A DNA stretch of 64,000 nt from DATKDP01 sp035546335 (GCA_035546335.1 DATKDP010000106.1:95806-159805), one strand, 5' to 3'; shown: positions 18,101 to 26,312, counted from the first letter of the stretch. The notes: generated from the sequence alone by a model not told the origin. Numbers and translations are program-made.

Positions 18101-18375
18101 GTCACCTGCGACAGCCCGGGACGGGAAACCGAGGTGAGCCGCTTGACTCCGGTGACGATGCCGACCACCTCTTCGACGGGGCGGGTGACGAGCGTTTCGA
18201 CCTCGGCGGGTGCGGCTCCGGGGAATCGCGTCTCGACCGTGAGCGAGGGATAGGAGATATCGGGGAGAAGATTGATCGGCAGCCGCTGGAACGAGACGAT
18301 GCCGAACATCACGAGTGCGACCGCGCACATCGAGACCGTGACGCGACGGCGCAGTGAGAAATCGATCAGCTTCAT
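15106..18375 (-). CDS. RND-family efflux pump, first pump subunit
   Basis: 1089 residues of the same RND superfamily (MKLIDFSLRRRVTVSMCAV; GVGMLVDNAIVVLESIFKKR; second-half GIVVNNAIVLIDAVNQLRR). It lies between the membrane fusion gene (24-base gap) and the second RND gene (25-base gap), so all three are one transcript. A hydrophilic stretch with charged residues (RRSESTDEEPGAGEAG) near the middle, and the sequence differences from the downstream pump, suggest non-identical subunits. The substrate (drug, bile acid, metal) cannot be told; no Met-rich heavy-metal signature was noticed. Confidence 0.9.
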   Translation of the reverse strand: MKLIDFSLRRRVTVSMCAVALVMFGIVSFQRLPINLLPDISYPSLTVETRFPGAAPAEVETLVTRPVEEVVGIVTGVKRLTSVSRPGLSQVTLEFDWGRDMDFAALDVRQKLDLLTLPRESDKPVLLRFDPANDPVVRLYVTGTDNLYQLRYVAEEVLKKDLESTEGVAAIKVNGGFEDEIQVRVDEGKLSLMGLAIGDVNQKLRRENVNQAGGSLYEKEARYLVRSKNEFVDLQDIMDTVLVTRDGRNVMMSDVAEVIRSHKQREVITRFGGKEAAELAIYKEGDANIVSVARSLQQRLDRVKKELPEGIEVVTGVDQSRFIRASVDEVLSNALLGGAIAIIVLLFFLKHVRSTVIVGISIPISVVATFFLMYQTGTTLNIMSLGGLALGVGMLVDNAIVVLESIFKKREAGADSIEAANTGASEVGMAVVASTLTTVAVFLPVVFLEGIAAQLFKDQALTVSFSLIASLAVSLTLIPMMAALAGRRSESTDEEPGAGEAGRMRRFGRAVFVSFPAGVVRLVRWLLRHALRGVSFAVRPLSRGFDKGLSSLAALYPRLLDWSLRSRAIVIGVVAILFAVALLTAPRLGLDLIPSFTQGEFHFQVDFPEGTPLEATDRFIQNVQSVLEGEDLVGSWSTIAGSAGLSLSNTGTEGENSARIQVQMKPGSSSADEEKVIGEVRSQLESFGSARYKFERPTYFTFRTPIEVEVYGDNLEEIREVSRSLKADIEKIGGLVDVKSSADAGNPELQVRFRREHLAQLGLDLSQVAETVRSKVQGEVATRFTQGDREIDILVRSVDVGTASVTDVNEMIIGQIEGRPIFLASVADVLLTEGPSEVRRIGQKRAVVISGNLSGRNMASVAADVRGIIAAASYPAGVTATLSGQEEEMRRSIRSLLMAMALAIFLVYLVMASQFESFLHPFVIIFTLPLGAIGVIGALAISGRSISIVAMIGMVMLAGIVVNNAIVLIDAVNQLRRSGVPRNEALLRAGSMRLRPILMTSMTTILGLLPMALGLGEGAELRSPLAITVIGGLTVATMLTLIVIPVVYSLLDRKKYPADLEAASRVEHPEGSTEPWTAPAMQSEPGTAG

Positions 18376-18399
18376 GGTTTCTTCTCCCGCAGGCTCGAA

Positions 18400-19575
18400 T
18401 CAGAACTCGAGGATCGCTGCGACCGTCTTCGGCTGTACCTTGATGAGCGAGCCGTCCTTGAGTCCTCCCTGGCCGGCGACGATCACCTGATCGCCCGCCT
18501 GAAGGCCGGAGGTCACTTCGATGAAATCGCCTTCCTCGATTCCGAGCGAGACGGCGCGTCGCTCGGCGACATCTCCCTTGACGATGAATACGTGCGCGTC
18601 ACGAAGTTCGCGGATCACCGCCTCACGGGGGAGCAACAGCGCTTTCGGCCTGGTCTCACGAACGACGTCGACGGTGACGAATGCTCCCGGCCGGACCCCT
18701 GCCGGAGGCTTCACCGCCTCGATGGTCACTTTCACAGTACCGGTGGCGGTATCGACCACGGGACTGATCTGCCGGATTCGTCCGGCAAAGGTCGTCGCCT
18801 CGTCCGCCTTCAGGCGGATCCGCACCTCACGCCCCTGCGTCAATGCGACGACGTCACGCTCGGGCAGATAGATACGGGCGATCAGCGGATCGAAATCAGT
18901 GATCGTGAAGAGCGGGTCGCCGATTCGGACGTGCTGGCCCTGACTGATCATCCGGTCGGTCACCTTGCCGCCGAACGGCGAACGGATGAGAGTCTTGCCG
19001 AGTCGCCACTGCGCCTCGGCGAGCTCCTGTTCGGCGACGCGCTTTTCCAGGAACGTCTTGTCGTGATCGCTCTGGCTCAGCAGCCCTTTGCCGAGCATGT
19101 CGCTCGCTCGGTTGTGAGCGAGCTGGGCATTCTGATTGCGGACTTTCGCCTTGGTCAGGGCGATCTCGGCGTCGTCACGAGCCAGCGCCGCGACCGGCTG
19201 TCCCTGCGAGACCATGGCGCCTTCCTCGACCATCAGCCGCGCGACTCGTCCCTCGGCCTCGGCGATGATCTTCACCTCGTTTTCGGCGACCAGATTCGCG
19301 GTCGACGAGATGTAGGAAGAGATCGTTGCGAGGGTGACGGGCTGGACGCTCACCGGCACGGGAGTCTTCTCCTTCTCCTTGCCGGCGTCCTTCCCCTTCT
19401 TCGCTGCGCCGCCGGCTGCCCCGGTAGCGACCGCCGAGGCCGTCTTGTCTTCGGGCTTCTTTTTTTTGGTCGACAGGTAGATTCCTGTCGAAATCGCAGC
19501 AATGAGAGCCAACACCACGAGTGTCGGCACGACATACCGCTGCCGGTCGAAGAAGCTGACCATGTGAGCCTCCAT
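18400..19575 (-). CDS. periplasmic membrane fusion protein of the RND pump
   Basis: 391 residues with one N-terminal membrane anchor (YVVPTLVVLALIAAISTGIY), a Lys/Ala-rich linker, a lipoyl-like half-motif (AEGRVARLMVEEGAMVSQGQ), a helical hairpin (about 130-180), the second lipoyl half (LIRSPFGGKVTDRMISQGQ) and beta-barrel domains. This is the usual AcrA/MdtA architecture that links an inner-membrane pump to an outer-membrane channel. ATG 19575 follows a perfect aggagg; a second ATG four codons later is also possible. First gene of the efflux operon. Confidence 0.9.
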   Translation of the reverse strand: MEAHMVSFFDRQRYVVPTLVVLALIAAISTGIYLSTKKKKPEDKTASAVATGAAGGAAKKGKDAGKEKEKTPVPVSVQPVTLATISSYISSTANLVAENEVKIIAEAEGRVARLMVEEGAMVSQGQPVAALARDDAEIALTKAKVRNQNAQLAHNRASDMLGKGLLSQSDHDKTFLEKRVAEQELAEAQWRLGKTLIRSPFGGKVTDRMISQGQHVRIGDPLFTITDFDPLIARIYLPERDVVALTQGREVRIRLKADEATTFAGRIRQISPVVDTATGTVKVTIEAVKPPAGVRPGAFVTVDVVRETRPKALLLPREAVIRELRDAHVFIVKGDVAERRAVSLGIEEGDFIEVTSGLQAGDQVIVAGQGGLKDGSLIKVQPKTVAAILEF

Positions 19576-19776
19576 ACCAAACCTCCTGCAACAACGAGCT
19601 GACTGTCGATTCTGCGTGGTTGTACGGGAGATCGGAACGATGGTTTACAAAATCGAAAAATGTTTCGAGCTGCCCCCTGAAGCGCCGGGTCCCGTTCGGA
19701 GAACAACGAACGGCGGCGTTTGTTTCACGGGGCAGGGAATGTGCAGCCGCCCCTGGGGAGAAACGAGGAGGAGACG

Positions 19777-20013
19777 ATGGCACGGTGTGAGGTTTGTGGC
19801 AACGACTACGACAAGGCGTTTCAGGTGATCGCCGCGGGCGAGCAGCATACGTTCGACAGCTTCGAGTGCGCGATCCACCGGATGGCTCCGATCTGCGAGC
19901 ACTGCGGCTGCAAGGTGATCGGACACGGCATCGAGTCCGAAGGGCGCTTCTTCTGCTGCGCCGAATGCGCCCGGCAGTCGGGGGTCAAGGGTGCGCGCGA
20001 CCGGGTGGATTGA
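19777..20013 (+). CDS. small Cys-rich protein, prokaryotic metallothionein-like
   Basis: 78 residues from ATG 19777 after gaggag. Cysteines are arranged as CEVC near the start, one Cys in DSFECAIH, CEHCGC in the middle and CCAEC near the end, with several His. I recall this pattern in short proteins annotated as prokaryotic metallothionein, expected to bind zinc or similar ions. It is transcribed away from the RND efflux operon, so the two share a promoter region of about 200 bases; common control by metal or stress is possible but not shown. Confidence 0.7.
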   Translation: MARCEVCGNDYDKAFQVIAAGEQHTFDSFECAIHRMAPICEHCGCKVIGHGIESEGRFFCCAECARQSGVKGARDRVD

Positions 20014-20113
20014 TCAGCGCGGTCGTTCGCGGATGTCGGTGCGCGCCAGCGATGGCGAGGACGCACAACCCCCGACCGAGCGTCCCGATCGCTCACCCCG
20101 TCGCCCGCCACCA

Positions 20114-20137
20114 GGCCGAAGATCGGAATCTTCGGGC
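20114..20137. terminator. hairpin between convergent genes
   Basis: ccgaagat and atcttcgg form an 8-bp stem around a cgga loop, between the metallothionein-like gene and the convergent rhodanese gene. The same stem sequence recurs at 53060-53083 after nuoF. No T-tract follows, so it may be a transcript-end hairpin or another dispersed repeat. The rest of 20014-20167 shows nothing recognisable. Confidence 0.4.
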
Positions 20138-20167
20138 ACTCCCAGAGTGGCTGGACGCCGGACCCGC

Positions 20168-20779
20168 TCACTGCCCCCGCGCGATCTCGTAGCCGTGGTT
20201 TTCCCAGGCGGTCATTCCGCCGCGGAGGGTCGCAACATCGGTGAATCCGGCCTGCTTGAGCTTCAGCGCCGCACGGGCGCTCGATTCTTCGGCCGGTCAC
20301 GTACAGTACGTGACGATTTTCTTGTCACGCGGAAGTTCGGACATCCGGAACGGCAACTGCGTCTCGGTGATGTCCAGAGCTCCCCTGATGTGCTTGGTGT
20401 AGTACGAAGGTCCTCTCACGTCGATGATCACCACGTTTCCCTGGTCGACATGCCGCTTGAGCTCGTCGGGGTCGATTCGCGGGATCTCTGCGAGTGCCGT
20501 CTCCATCGGCACGAGAGGCGCCGCGGCCTGCTTCTGATTCTGAGTGATGATGATCGGCGACTGCGGGACCTGAGCAGTCGTGGTCGCCGGTTGCCGGGCA
20601 GTGTCGGTTGCAGTTGCGAGCGGTTCAGAGGGCATGACAGGCGGGGGAGGAAGCTGTGTGGCGGTCGGCGGCGTGAGGGGAGTCTGCTCGGTCGCGACCT
20701 GAGATGTCGACTCCGAGCGACAACCCGCGAGGACGATCGCGAGGAGAAGCGATACGAGGGTATGGATCATCAGTCTCAT
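20168..20779 (-). CDS. putative selenocysteine-containing rhodanese lipoprotein
   Basis: ATG 20779 follows ggaga. A lipoprotein signal (SLLLAIVLAGC), a Pro/Thr-rich linker and a rhodanese domain (NVVIIDVRGPSYYTKHIRGA) lead to the active-site loop KIVTYCT. There TGA (20299-20297) interrupts the frame at codon 161. Translation continued in the same frame gives PAEESSARAALKL, QAGFTDVATLRGGMTAW and HGYEIARGQ, exactly the missing half of a rhodanese domain, stopping at 20168 (203 residues). In related proteins I recall Y-C-x-C-P at this site, so TGA would stand where a second Cys is expected. A stem-loop at SECIS-like distance follows. Without recoding, the product would lack the second half of the domain. 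The role would be sulfur or selenium transfer in the periplasm. Confidence 0.72.
20265..20281 (-). promoter_or_regulatory. candidate SECIS stem-loop for the UGA at 20297-20299
   Basis: On the minus strand AGCGCC (20281-20276) pairs with GGCGCT (20270-20265) around the loop CGUGC. The loop starts 21 bases after the UGA and has G in its second position, within the spacing and loop rule I recall for bacterial SECIS. An outer CCGGCC (20296-20291) can also pair with GGCCGG (20252-20247). GC-rich sequence makes chance hairpins common, so the element alone is weak evidence. Confidence 0.45.
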
Positions 20780-20887
20780 TCAGTCTCCATGTGAATCTGA
20801 AATCTGCGCAAGTATAGAAGAAAAGTGGAGGATCGGCATCGGCCTGGCGGATGAGGGAAGGAACCGGTCGCTGTATACTTCGCTTCG

Positions 20888-22618
20888 ATGGTTCGCCTCC
20901 GCTCCCTCTCCGCAATCCTTTTGGTCGTGGTCGCTATTCCCGCGGCGCTCCTGGTCCACTCGCTTCTGGCCGAACCCTCGTCGTTGAAGACCCAGCCGGT
21001 GCAGGCGGCGCTGCGCGGGATTGCCGCCCACACGATGAAGGCACACCTCCACTTTCTGGCGGACGATCTTCTCGAGGGACGGGGGACGGGCTCGCGAGGC
21101 TACGATCTCGCTTCCCTCTATGTCGCGGCAGAGCTCGAGAAGCTCGGTCTGCGGCCCGCCGGAGCCGATGGCTCGTTCTTTCAACAGGTTCCCCTCCTGC
21201 ATGCCACGACCGATCAATCTCGCTCGTCGCTGAGCCTGCGGAGGGGAGAGAACAGGTCCTCTCTCACCTACGGACAGGAATACCTTCTCACGCCCGATTT
21301 CCAGCGGCAGCGGGTGGAGGTGGCAGCCCCGGTCGTTTTCGTCGGATTCGGTGTCAGCGCGCCGGAGATCGGATATGACGACTATGAGGGAGTCGATGTC
21401 GACGGAAGAGTCGTCATGTTCCTTTCCGGTGGACCTCCTTCACTACCGATCGACGAGCGGGCTCATTTCAGCTCGAGCGCCTCGAAGGAAGGAGTGGCCG
21501 CGGCGCGGGGAGCCATCGGAACGATCACGGCGCGAGTCAGAGACGACGAGGGAGATCCCGAGCGGTCGTGGAGTCGATCGGTCCGGCAGGCGGCGATCGG
21601 CGCGATGCGATGGATCGACGAGGATGGTTCTCCGAGGTCCACGCGTCCGGAGCTGCGTGCTCATGTCAGTGTCAACGAGAAAGGCGCCGCGGCACTGCTG
21701 GAGGGCTCACCACTCACCGTCGCCGACCTGCGGCGCTTCCGCAAGGATGGAGGCGCACAGTCGATGGCACTGACCACGAGCATCGAGGTGACGACCGTGA
21801 GCGATCACGCCCGGTTGACGAGCCGAAACGTTCTCGCGCTCCTCGAGGGATCGGACGAAAAACTCCGCGATGATCACGTCGTCTACTCGGCGCATCTCGA
21901 TCACATCGGCATCACGCCGCCGGTCGACGGCGATTCGATCAACAACGGCGCACTCGACAACGCGGGGGGCGTCGCCGCGTTGTTGACCATCGCACGAGCT
22001 TTCACTGCCCTTCCGGAGCCCCCTGCGCGATCGATCCTCTTTCTCGCCGTCACGGCCGAGGAGCGGGGGCTGCGCGGATCGGACTATTTCGCCCATCACC
22101 CGACGATCCCGATCGAGCGGATCGCCGCGAACATCAACCTCGACGGCTTTCTGATGCTCTATCCGATCTCCGATGTCATCGCGACGGGAATCGAGCATTC
22201 GACCCTTTCGGGCGACGTGGCCGTTGCCGCCGCCGAGCTCGGGCTCGAGGTCACACCCGATCCGCGCCCCGAAGAGGTCATCTTCGTGCGGAGTGACCAC
22301 TACTCCTTCGTGAGGCAGGGCATTCCCTCGATCTTCATCAGCGGGTCGACGAGAAGCAGCGATCCGACGAGGGATGCGAGCGAGGTCACGCGCGCATGGT
22401 TTCGCGAGATCTATCACACACCGAAGGACGATCTCGACCAGCAGATCGACTACGAGACCGCAGTGAAGTTCGCACAGCTCAACTTCATGATCGGATACGG
22501 CGTGGCGAACAAGGCACGACGCCCTGCCTGGTATCGGGGCGATTTCTTCGGTGAGATGTTCGGAAAGAGCCGTGCGACCGCGAGGCCGCCGTCACGAACG
22601 GCGGAAGCACGAGATTGA
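20888..22618 (+). CDS. secreted M28-family zinc metallopeptidase with PA domain
   Basis: 576 residues. A signal peptide (LLVVVAIPAALLVHSLLA) is followed by an aminopeptidase-type domain interrupted by a PA insert (about 140-280). The two-zinc ligands are visible: YSAHLDHIG, NGALDNAGG, VTAEERGL, NINLDGF and, near the end, the His in EIYHTPKDD. The family removes N-terminal residues from peptides outside the cytoplasm. The gene stands alone, divergent from the rhodanese gene. The end of the protein (GKSRATARPPSRTAEARD) is a low-complexity tail. Confidence 0.9.
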   Translation: MVRLRSLSAILLVVVAIPAALLVHSLLAEPSSLKTQPVQAALRGIAAHTMKAHLHFLADDLLEGRGTGSRGYDLASLYVAAELEKLGLRPAGADGSFFQQVPLLHATTDQSRSSLSLRRGENRSSLTYGQEYLLTPDFQRQRVEVAAPVVFVGFGVSAPEIGYDDYEGVDVDGRVVMFLSGGPPSLPIDERAHFSSSASKEGVAAARGAIGTITARVRDDEGDPERSWSRSVRQAAIGAMRWIDEDGSPRSTRPELRAHVSVNEKGAAALLEGSPLTVADLRRFRKDGGAQSMALTTSIEVTTVSDHARLTSRNVLALLEGSDEKLRDDHVVYSAHLDHIGITPPVDGDSINNGALDNAGGVAALLTIARAFTALPEPPARSILFLAVTAEERGLRGSDYFAHHPTIPIERIAANINLDGFLMLYPISDVIATGIEHSTLSGDVAVAAAELGLEVTPDPRPEEVIFVRSDHYSFVRQGIPSIFISGSTRSSDPTRDASEVTRAWFREIYHTPKDDLDQQIDYETAVKFAQLNFMIGYGVANKARRPAWYRGDFFGEMFGKSRATARPPSRTAEARD

Positions 22619-22681
22619 CGTAGCGAGATTCCGAATGCTGAATCGGTGAGGCATGGGCGAATCGATACGCTCCGTTGAGCG

Positions 22682-23056
22682 TCAGCGCGTCGCGACTGCG
22701 GTGACCAGCTCTCGCACTCTCTCCGCGTCGAAGGGCTTGGCGAGAAAGTCGTCGGCACCGCACTCGGTGGCGGTGGCCCGCGTTTCCACCGAGTCGTCGC
22801 CGGTCATGATGACGATGTGAGCGCGGCTGCCGTCGGGTCGCCGGCGGAACTTCTGACAGAGGCGGAAGCCGCCGTAATAGGGGAGGATCAGATCGAGCAG
22901 AATCACGTCGTAGTCGTTCTTCTCCGCGAGCTTGATCGCTTCCTCGCCGGTCCCTGCCTCATGAACCTCGAAGCCGCTGTTGCGCAGAAAAAGGCGCAGG
23001 AGTCTGCGGATGTGAACGTCGTCATCGACGACGAGAAGTTTTCGCGGTTCGTTCAT
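22682..23056 (-). CDS. single-domain response regulator
   Basis: 124 residues, a CheY-like receiver domain with no output domain. The acidic pocket (VVDDD), the phosphorylated Asp in VILLDLILPYYGG, the Thr in VIMTGDD and the Lys in LAKPFDA are all present. ATG 23056 gives MNEPRKLLVVDDDVHIRR and leaves 22 bases after the upstream FAD-reductase gene, so it may be the last gene of that operon. No kinase is encoded nearby. Confidence 0.88.
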   Translation of the reverse strand: MNEPRKLLVVDDDVHIRRLLRLFLRNSGFEVHEAGTGEEAIKLAEKNDYDVILLDLILPYYGGFRLCQKFRRRPDGSRAHIVIMTGDDSVETRATATECGADDFLAKPFDAERVRELVTAVATR

Positions 23057-23078
23057 CTGACCTGCCCGTCTCGTCACC

Positions 23079-24275
23079 CTACAAGTTTCGTACCGGAGAG
23101 CTCCAGCGCTCGTGGAGTCTGACCAGATCGGCACTCGAGGCACGGGTTCGATCGAGAAGGAAGCGGCCGATCGCGGGCCGGCTCATCGCTCGGAGGGCCG
23201 CCTCGAGAAGGTGGGGGCGAGAGAGAAAAAAAGCCGTCCTGCGGCTCCATCCGATGCGTCCGGCAAAGAACCGGCGGTACTCGCGTGCGTAGGCCCGATC
23301 GATCCGTTTCTGCCGGGTGCTGTTCTCGAGACGTGCCAGAACGAAGGGGGCGGCCAGCAGGGCCGACTGCATTGCCATCGCCATGCCGCTCCCGGTGAGT
23401 GGATCGATCAGGCCGGCGGCATCGCCGACCATCAGAATTCCTCCACACGAGGGCTCCCGAGCGCGAAAGATCACAGGTTCGGACGAAAGAAACGAATCCT
23501 GAGCCGGCGTATGGGAAGCGAAGAGGGCTCCCAGCGGCTGCCGTTCGTGGCCGATCTGCGAGACGAATGCCTCCCACCCTCCCTTCATCCCGGCGAGTCT
23601 GCTCGCGTGAGCCAGCCCGCAGATGTTCGTCAGCCCTCCCTCCACCGAGGAGACGCCGAGATAGCCTCGGCCGAAGGAATGGAGATCGATGACCTGCTCA
23701 TCGCGGCTCGAGCGCGGATAGTAATGGCGCTTGAAACCGAAGTAACGTCGCGCCCTGTCAGAAACGAACGAGCGGCCGAGCTGGCGATCGATTCGTCCCC
23801 ACCGCCCCCATGCACCGACGAGCACGGCGGCCTCGACGCGAGCGGCGGCATCACCGCGCTGAAGCTCGAGTCGTTGGATGTCCGGGGAGTGCTCGACTCG
23901 TACTGCGCTCCATCCGTCCAACCGCAGCGCGCCCAGCTCCTCGGCGCGCGCGAGGAGCAGATCGTCGAGCGCCATACGCGAGATTCCGCGCGCCGCCGCA
24001 GGAAACTCGAATTCGAAAGGCCTCGATCCCGCGATGACGCGACATCGGGTGATGTGCGGCGCTCCGAGCACGTCGAGCTGCGGGAGTGCACCGACCAGAT
24101 CGACGATCGGAAGGGCATCCCACGAAAGGAACTCGCCGCAGAGCTTGTCGCGAGGAATGACATCGCGGTCGATGACCGCGACTGCGATACCGCGCGAGGC
24201 GAGCAGAGCAGCCAGGGTCGAGCCGGCAGGTCCTGCACCGATCACGGCGACATCGACGCGAAGGTCCGCGGTCAC
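23079..24275 (-). CDS. FAD-dependent oxidoreductase, geranylgeranyl-reductase-like
   Basis: 398 residues. The N-terminus has the FAD dinucleotide fold (VDVAVIGAGPAGSTLA), then DKLCGEFLSWDALP, and a second FAD motif GGILMVGDAAGLIDPLTGSGM near residue 270. These are hallmarks of the group holding geranylgeranyl reductases and related flavin oxygenases. GTG 24275 overlaps the stop of the methyltransferase (GTGA); GTG 24281 is an alternative. Third in a ketosynthase-methyltransferase-reductase operon, so it probably reduces or oxidises the product of those enzymes. Confidence 0.82.
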   Translation of the reverse strand: MTADLRVDVAVIGAGPAGSTLAALLASRGIAVAVIDRDVIPRDKLCGEFLSWDALPIVDLVGALPQLDVLGAPHITRCRVIAGSRPFEFEFPAAARGISRMALDDLLLARAEELGALRLDGWSAVRVEHSPDIQRLELQRGDAAARVEAAVLVGAWGRWGRIDRQLGRSFVSDRARRYFGFKRHYYPRSSRDEQVIDLHSFGRGYLGVSSVEGGLTNICGLAHASRLAGMKGGWEAFVSQIGHERQPLGALFASHTPAQDSFLSSEPVIFRAREPSCGGILMVGDAAGLIDPLTGSGMAMAMQSALLAAPFVLARLENSTRQKRIDRAYAREYRRFFAGRIGWSRRTAFFLSRPHLLEAALRAMSRPAIGRFLLDRTRASSADLVRLHERWSSPVRNL

Positions 24276-24946
24276 TTCCACAGAAGCAGTCCGAAGCGGT
24301 AGGGCCAGAGGCGAATTACTTTCGAGCGAGAGGCTACGGTCCTGCGCGCGATGTCACTCGCCTCCTGCGTCGTGAATCCGCGCAGAACCGATGCCGGGGC
24401 ATCGAAGCGGGTGATCGTACCGACCAGGCGCAGCATGCCCAGCAGGCGGACGACGAGCAGCGGAACCAAGTGGCGTCTCGTGTCGTTCACTACGACTCCC
24501 CGTTTCGACACGCGAAGCGACTCATCGAGGAGACTGACGTTCTGCTCCGGCGTGAAGTGATGAAAGAAGTGCGCGGAGGTGATCAGATCGACGGAGCCGT
24601 CCCGAAACGGCAGGTGCAGGGCATCACCGACGATGCGATCGACCGCAGCTCCGCCCAGCTCCCGGCCATAGAGGAGATGCTCGAGCTTCACGTCCAGACC
24701 AATACGCCGGATTGGTCCGTCGCGAAGCGAGGCGAGCAGATCGGATGTGCCCGTGCCCAGGTCGAGAATCGTTTCGGGTGGCGGGTTGCCGAAAGCTCGG
24801 AGGAGCCGGCGGTAGACGGCGATTCCGCCCATCCAGCGGTTGAATCTCCGGAGGTCGCGCAGCGAGCGAAGCGTTTCTCGCCGAGGAGCATCGACCGCAT
24901 CGAGCATCTCTTCGGTGTCGACGCGGAGAGGAACGAACAAGGGCAC
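24272..24946 (-). CDS. class I SAM-dependent methyltransferase
   Basis: 224 residues. The SAM-binding glycine motif is ILDLGTGTSD (about 60-69), followed by IGLDVK and the later VDLITSAHFFHHF. N-terminal helices (LRDLRRFNRWMGG) precede the fold. It resembles small-molecule O- or C-methyltransferases of the UbiE type. It starts 10 bases after the ketosynthase stop and overlaps the FAD-reductase start, so the three proteins most likely act on one compound. Confidence 0.82.
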   Translation of the reverse strand: MPLFVPLRVDTEEMLDAVDAPRRETLRSLRDLRRFNRWMGGIAVYRRLLRAFGNPPPETILDLGTGTSDLLASLRDGPIRRIGLDVKLEHLLYGRELGGAAVDRIVGDALHLPFRDGSVDLITSAHFFHHFTPEQNVSLLDESLRVSKRGVVVNDTRRHLVPLLVVRLLGMLRLVGTITRFDAPASVLRGFTTQEASDIARRTVASRSKVIRLWPYRFGLLLWK

Positions 24947-24956
24947 GTCGCCTCCT

Positions 24957-26216
24957 TCACCGTGGCTCGATGCTCTTGAGCACGAGCGCGGAGTTCTTCG
25001 AGCCGAAGGCGATGGTGTTGCAGACGGCGGTGTCGACCGAAGCGCGTCGTCCGATCTCGGGCACGTAATCGAGATCGCACTCGGGGTCGAAGGTCTCGAG
25101 ATTGATCGTCGGTGGAAGGATGCCGTCGCGGAAAGCCATCAGCGTCGCAGCCACACCCGCAGCTCCGCATGCTCCCTGCGGATGTCCGATCATCGATTTG
25201 GTTGCCGATCCTGGGAGTGATCGCGCATGCCCGCCGAAGGCGAGCTTCACGGCCCTCGTCTCGATTCGATCGTTCAGATCGGTCGACGTCCCGTGATAGT
25301 TGATGTAGCCGACGCGCTGCGGATCGATCCCCGCTTCCCGCATGGCGAGCTTCATCGCGCGAGCAGGCTCCTCTCCCGATTCCTCGAGGCGCACGCGATG
25401 GTGTGCGTCGCACGTCGAACCGTATCCGGCGATCTCGGCATAGATGTGCGCACCCCGCCGTCTCGCAGTCTCTTCCCTCTCCATCACGAACATCCACGAT
25501 CCCTCGGAGAGGACGAAGCCGTCGCGGTCCCGGGCGAACGGGCGCGACGCCGCTTCAGGACTGTCGTTGAACGAAGTCGAGACGATCCTCATGATGCAGA
25601 AGCCGGTCATCACCCCTTCAGTGATCGTCGAATCGGCTCCTCCTGCGAGGATGTAGTCGGCGACTCCGAGCTTCAGATTCCGAAACGCGTAGCCGATCGC
25701 GTCGGTCGACGACGTGCATCCGGTCGAGATCAGATGCGAAAACCCGTGAAGGTCCCACACCATCGAGATCTCGGAGGCGATCGTTCCGATCGTGCCCGAG
25801 GGGATCGAATAGACAGAGGCCTGTTTTGCTCGACCCGCGTACCAAAGCTCGTACATCCGCTCGCTGAACTCGACGGCGCCTCCGCCCGACCCGAGGAGCA
25901 CGCCGAAGGCGCGCCGCTCTTCGAGATCGAGTGCGCGAGGATCGAGCAGGGCATCGCGCAGTGCTTCGTCGCAGGCGGCGATGGCCATCGGGACGACCCG
26001 CGAGACGTGCTTCAGATTCTTCGAATCGACCCATCCATTCGGGTCGAACTCGGTGATCTCTCCGGCGATCCGGCAGGTGAGCCCCGCCGTATCGAATTGA
26101 GAAATGCGGCGGATTCCCGACTTTCCGTTCGCAAGGGCGGAGAAGTAATTCTCCCGACCGATCCCGTTGGGGCTGACAGCGCCAACACCGGTGATGACGA
26201 TTCTGCCGTTGTCCAT
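24957..26216 (-). CDS. beta-ketoacyl synthase (FabF-like)
   Basis: 419 residues from ATG 26216 (MDNGRIVITGVGAVSPNG). The thiolase-fold ketosynthase has the active-site Cys in STGCTSSTDAIG, the first His in INYHGTSTDLND and the second in MIGHPQGACGAAG, where FabF usually has GHTLGA. The family condenses malonyl-ACP with an acyl group. With a methyltransferase and a flavin enzyme behind it, and without the usual fab genes, it looks more like a small polyketide or specialised fatty-acid cluster than housekeeping FabF. Confidence 0.87.
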   Translation of the reverse strand: MDNGRIVITGVGAVSPNGIGRENYFSALANGKSGIRRISQFDTAGLTCRIAGEITEFDPNGWVDSKNLKHVSRVVPMAIAACDEALRDALLDPRALDLEERRAFGVLLGSGGGAVEFSERMYELWYAGRAKQASVYSIPSGTIGTIASEISMVWDLHGFSHLISTGCTSSTDAIGYAFRNLKLGVADYILAGGADSTITEGVMTGFCIMRIVSTSFNDSPEAASRPFARDRDGFVLSEGSWMFVMEREETARRRGAHIYAEIAGYGSTCDAHHRVRLEESGEEPARAMKLAMREAGIDPQRVGYINYHGTSTDLNDRIETRAVKLAFGGHARSLPGSATKSMIGHPQGACGAAGVAATLMAFRDGILPPTINLETFDPECDLDYVPEIGRRASVDTAVCNTIAFGSKNSALVLKSIEPR

Positions 26217-26312
26217 GTCCTGGGCTGTACCGCGGCGTGATGGTACCATCTCTTTCGGTTGCGGTGACGGCAGCAGACGGCACAGCGTCCGCCGGCCGCA
26301 GAGGTGATATCG

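Noticed and set aside
8828..20779. Alternative genetic code (TGA as Trp or Gly) to explain the in-frame TGAs
   Set aside because: TGA is the normal stop of many intact genes here, for example in the ATGA and GTGA overlaps of the nuo genes.
20297..20779. A complete 160-residue rhodanese, or a plain pseudogene
   Set aside because: The rest of the rhodanese domain continues in the same frame after TGA with no further defect, which fits recoding better than decay.
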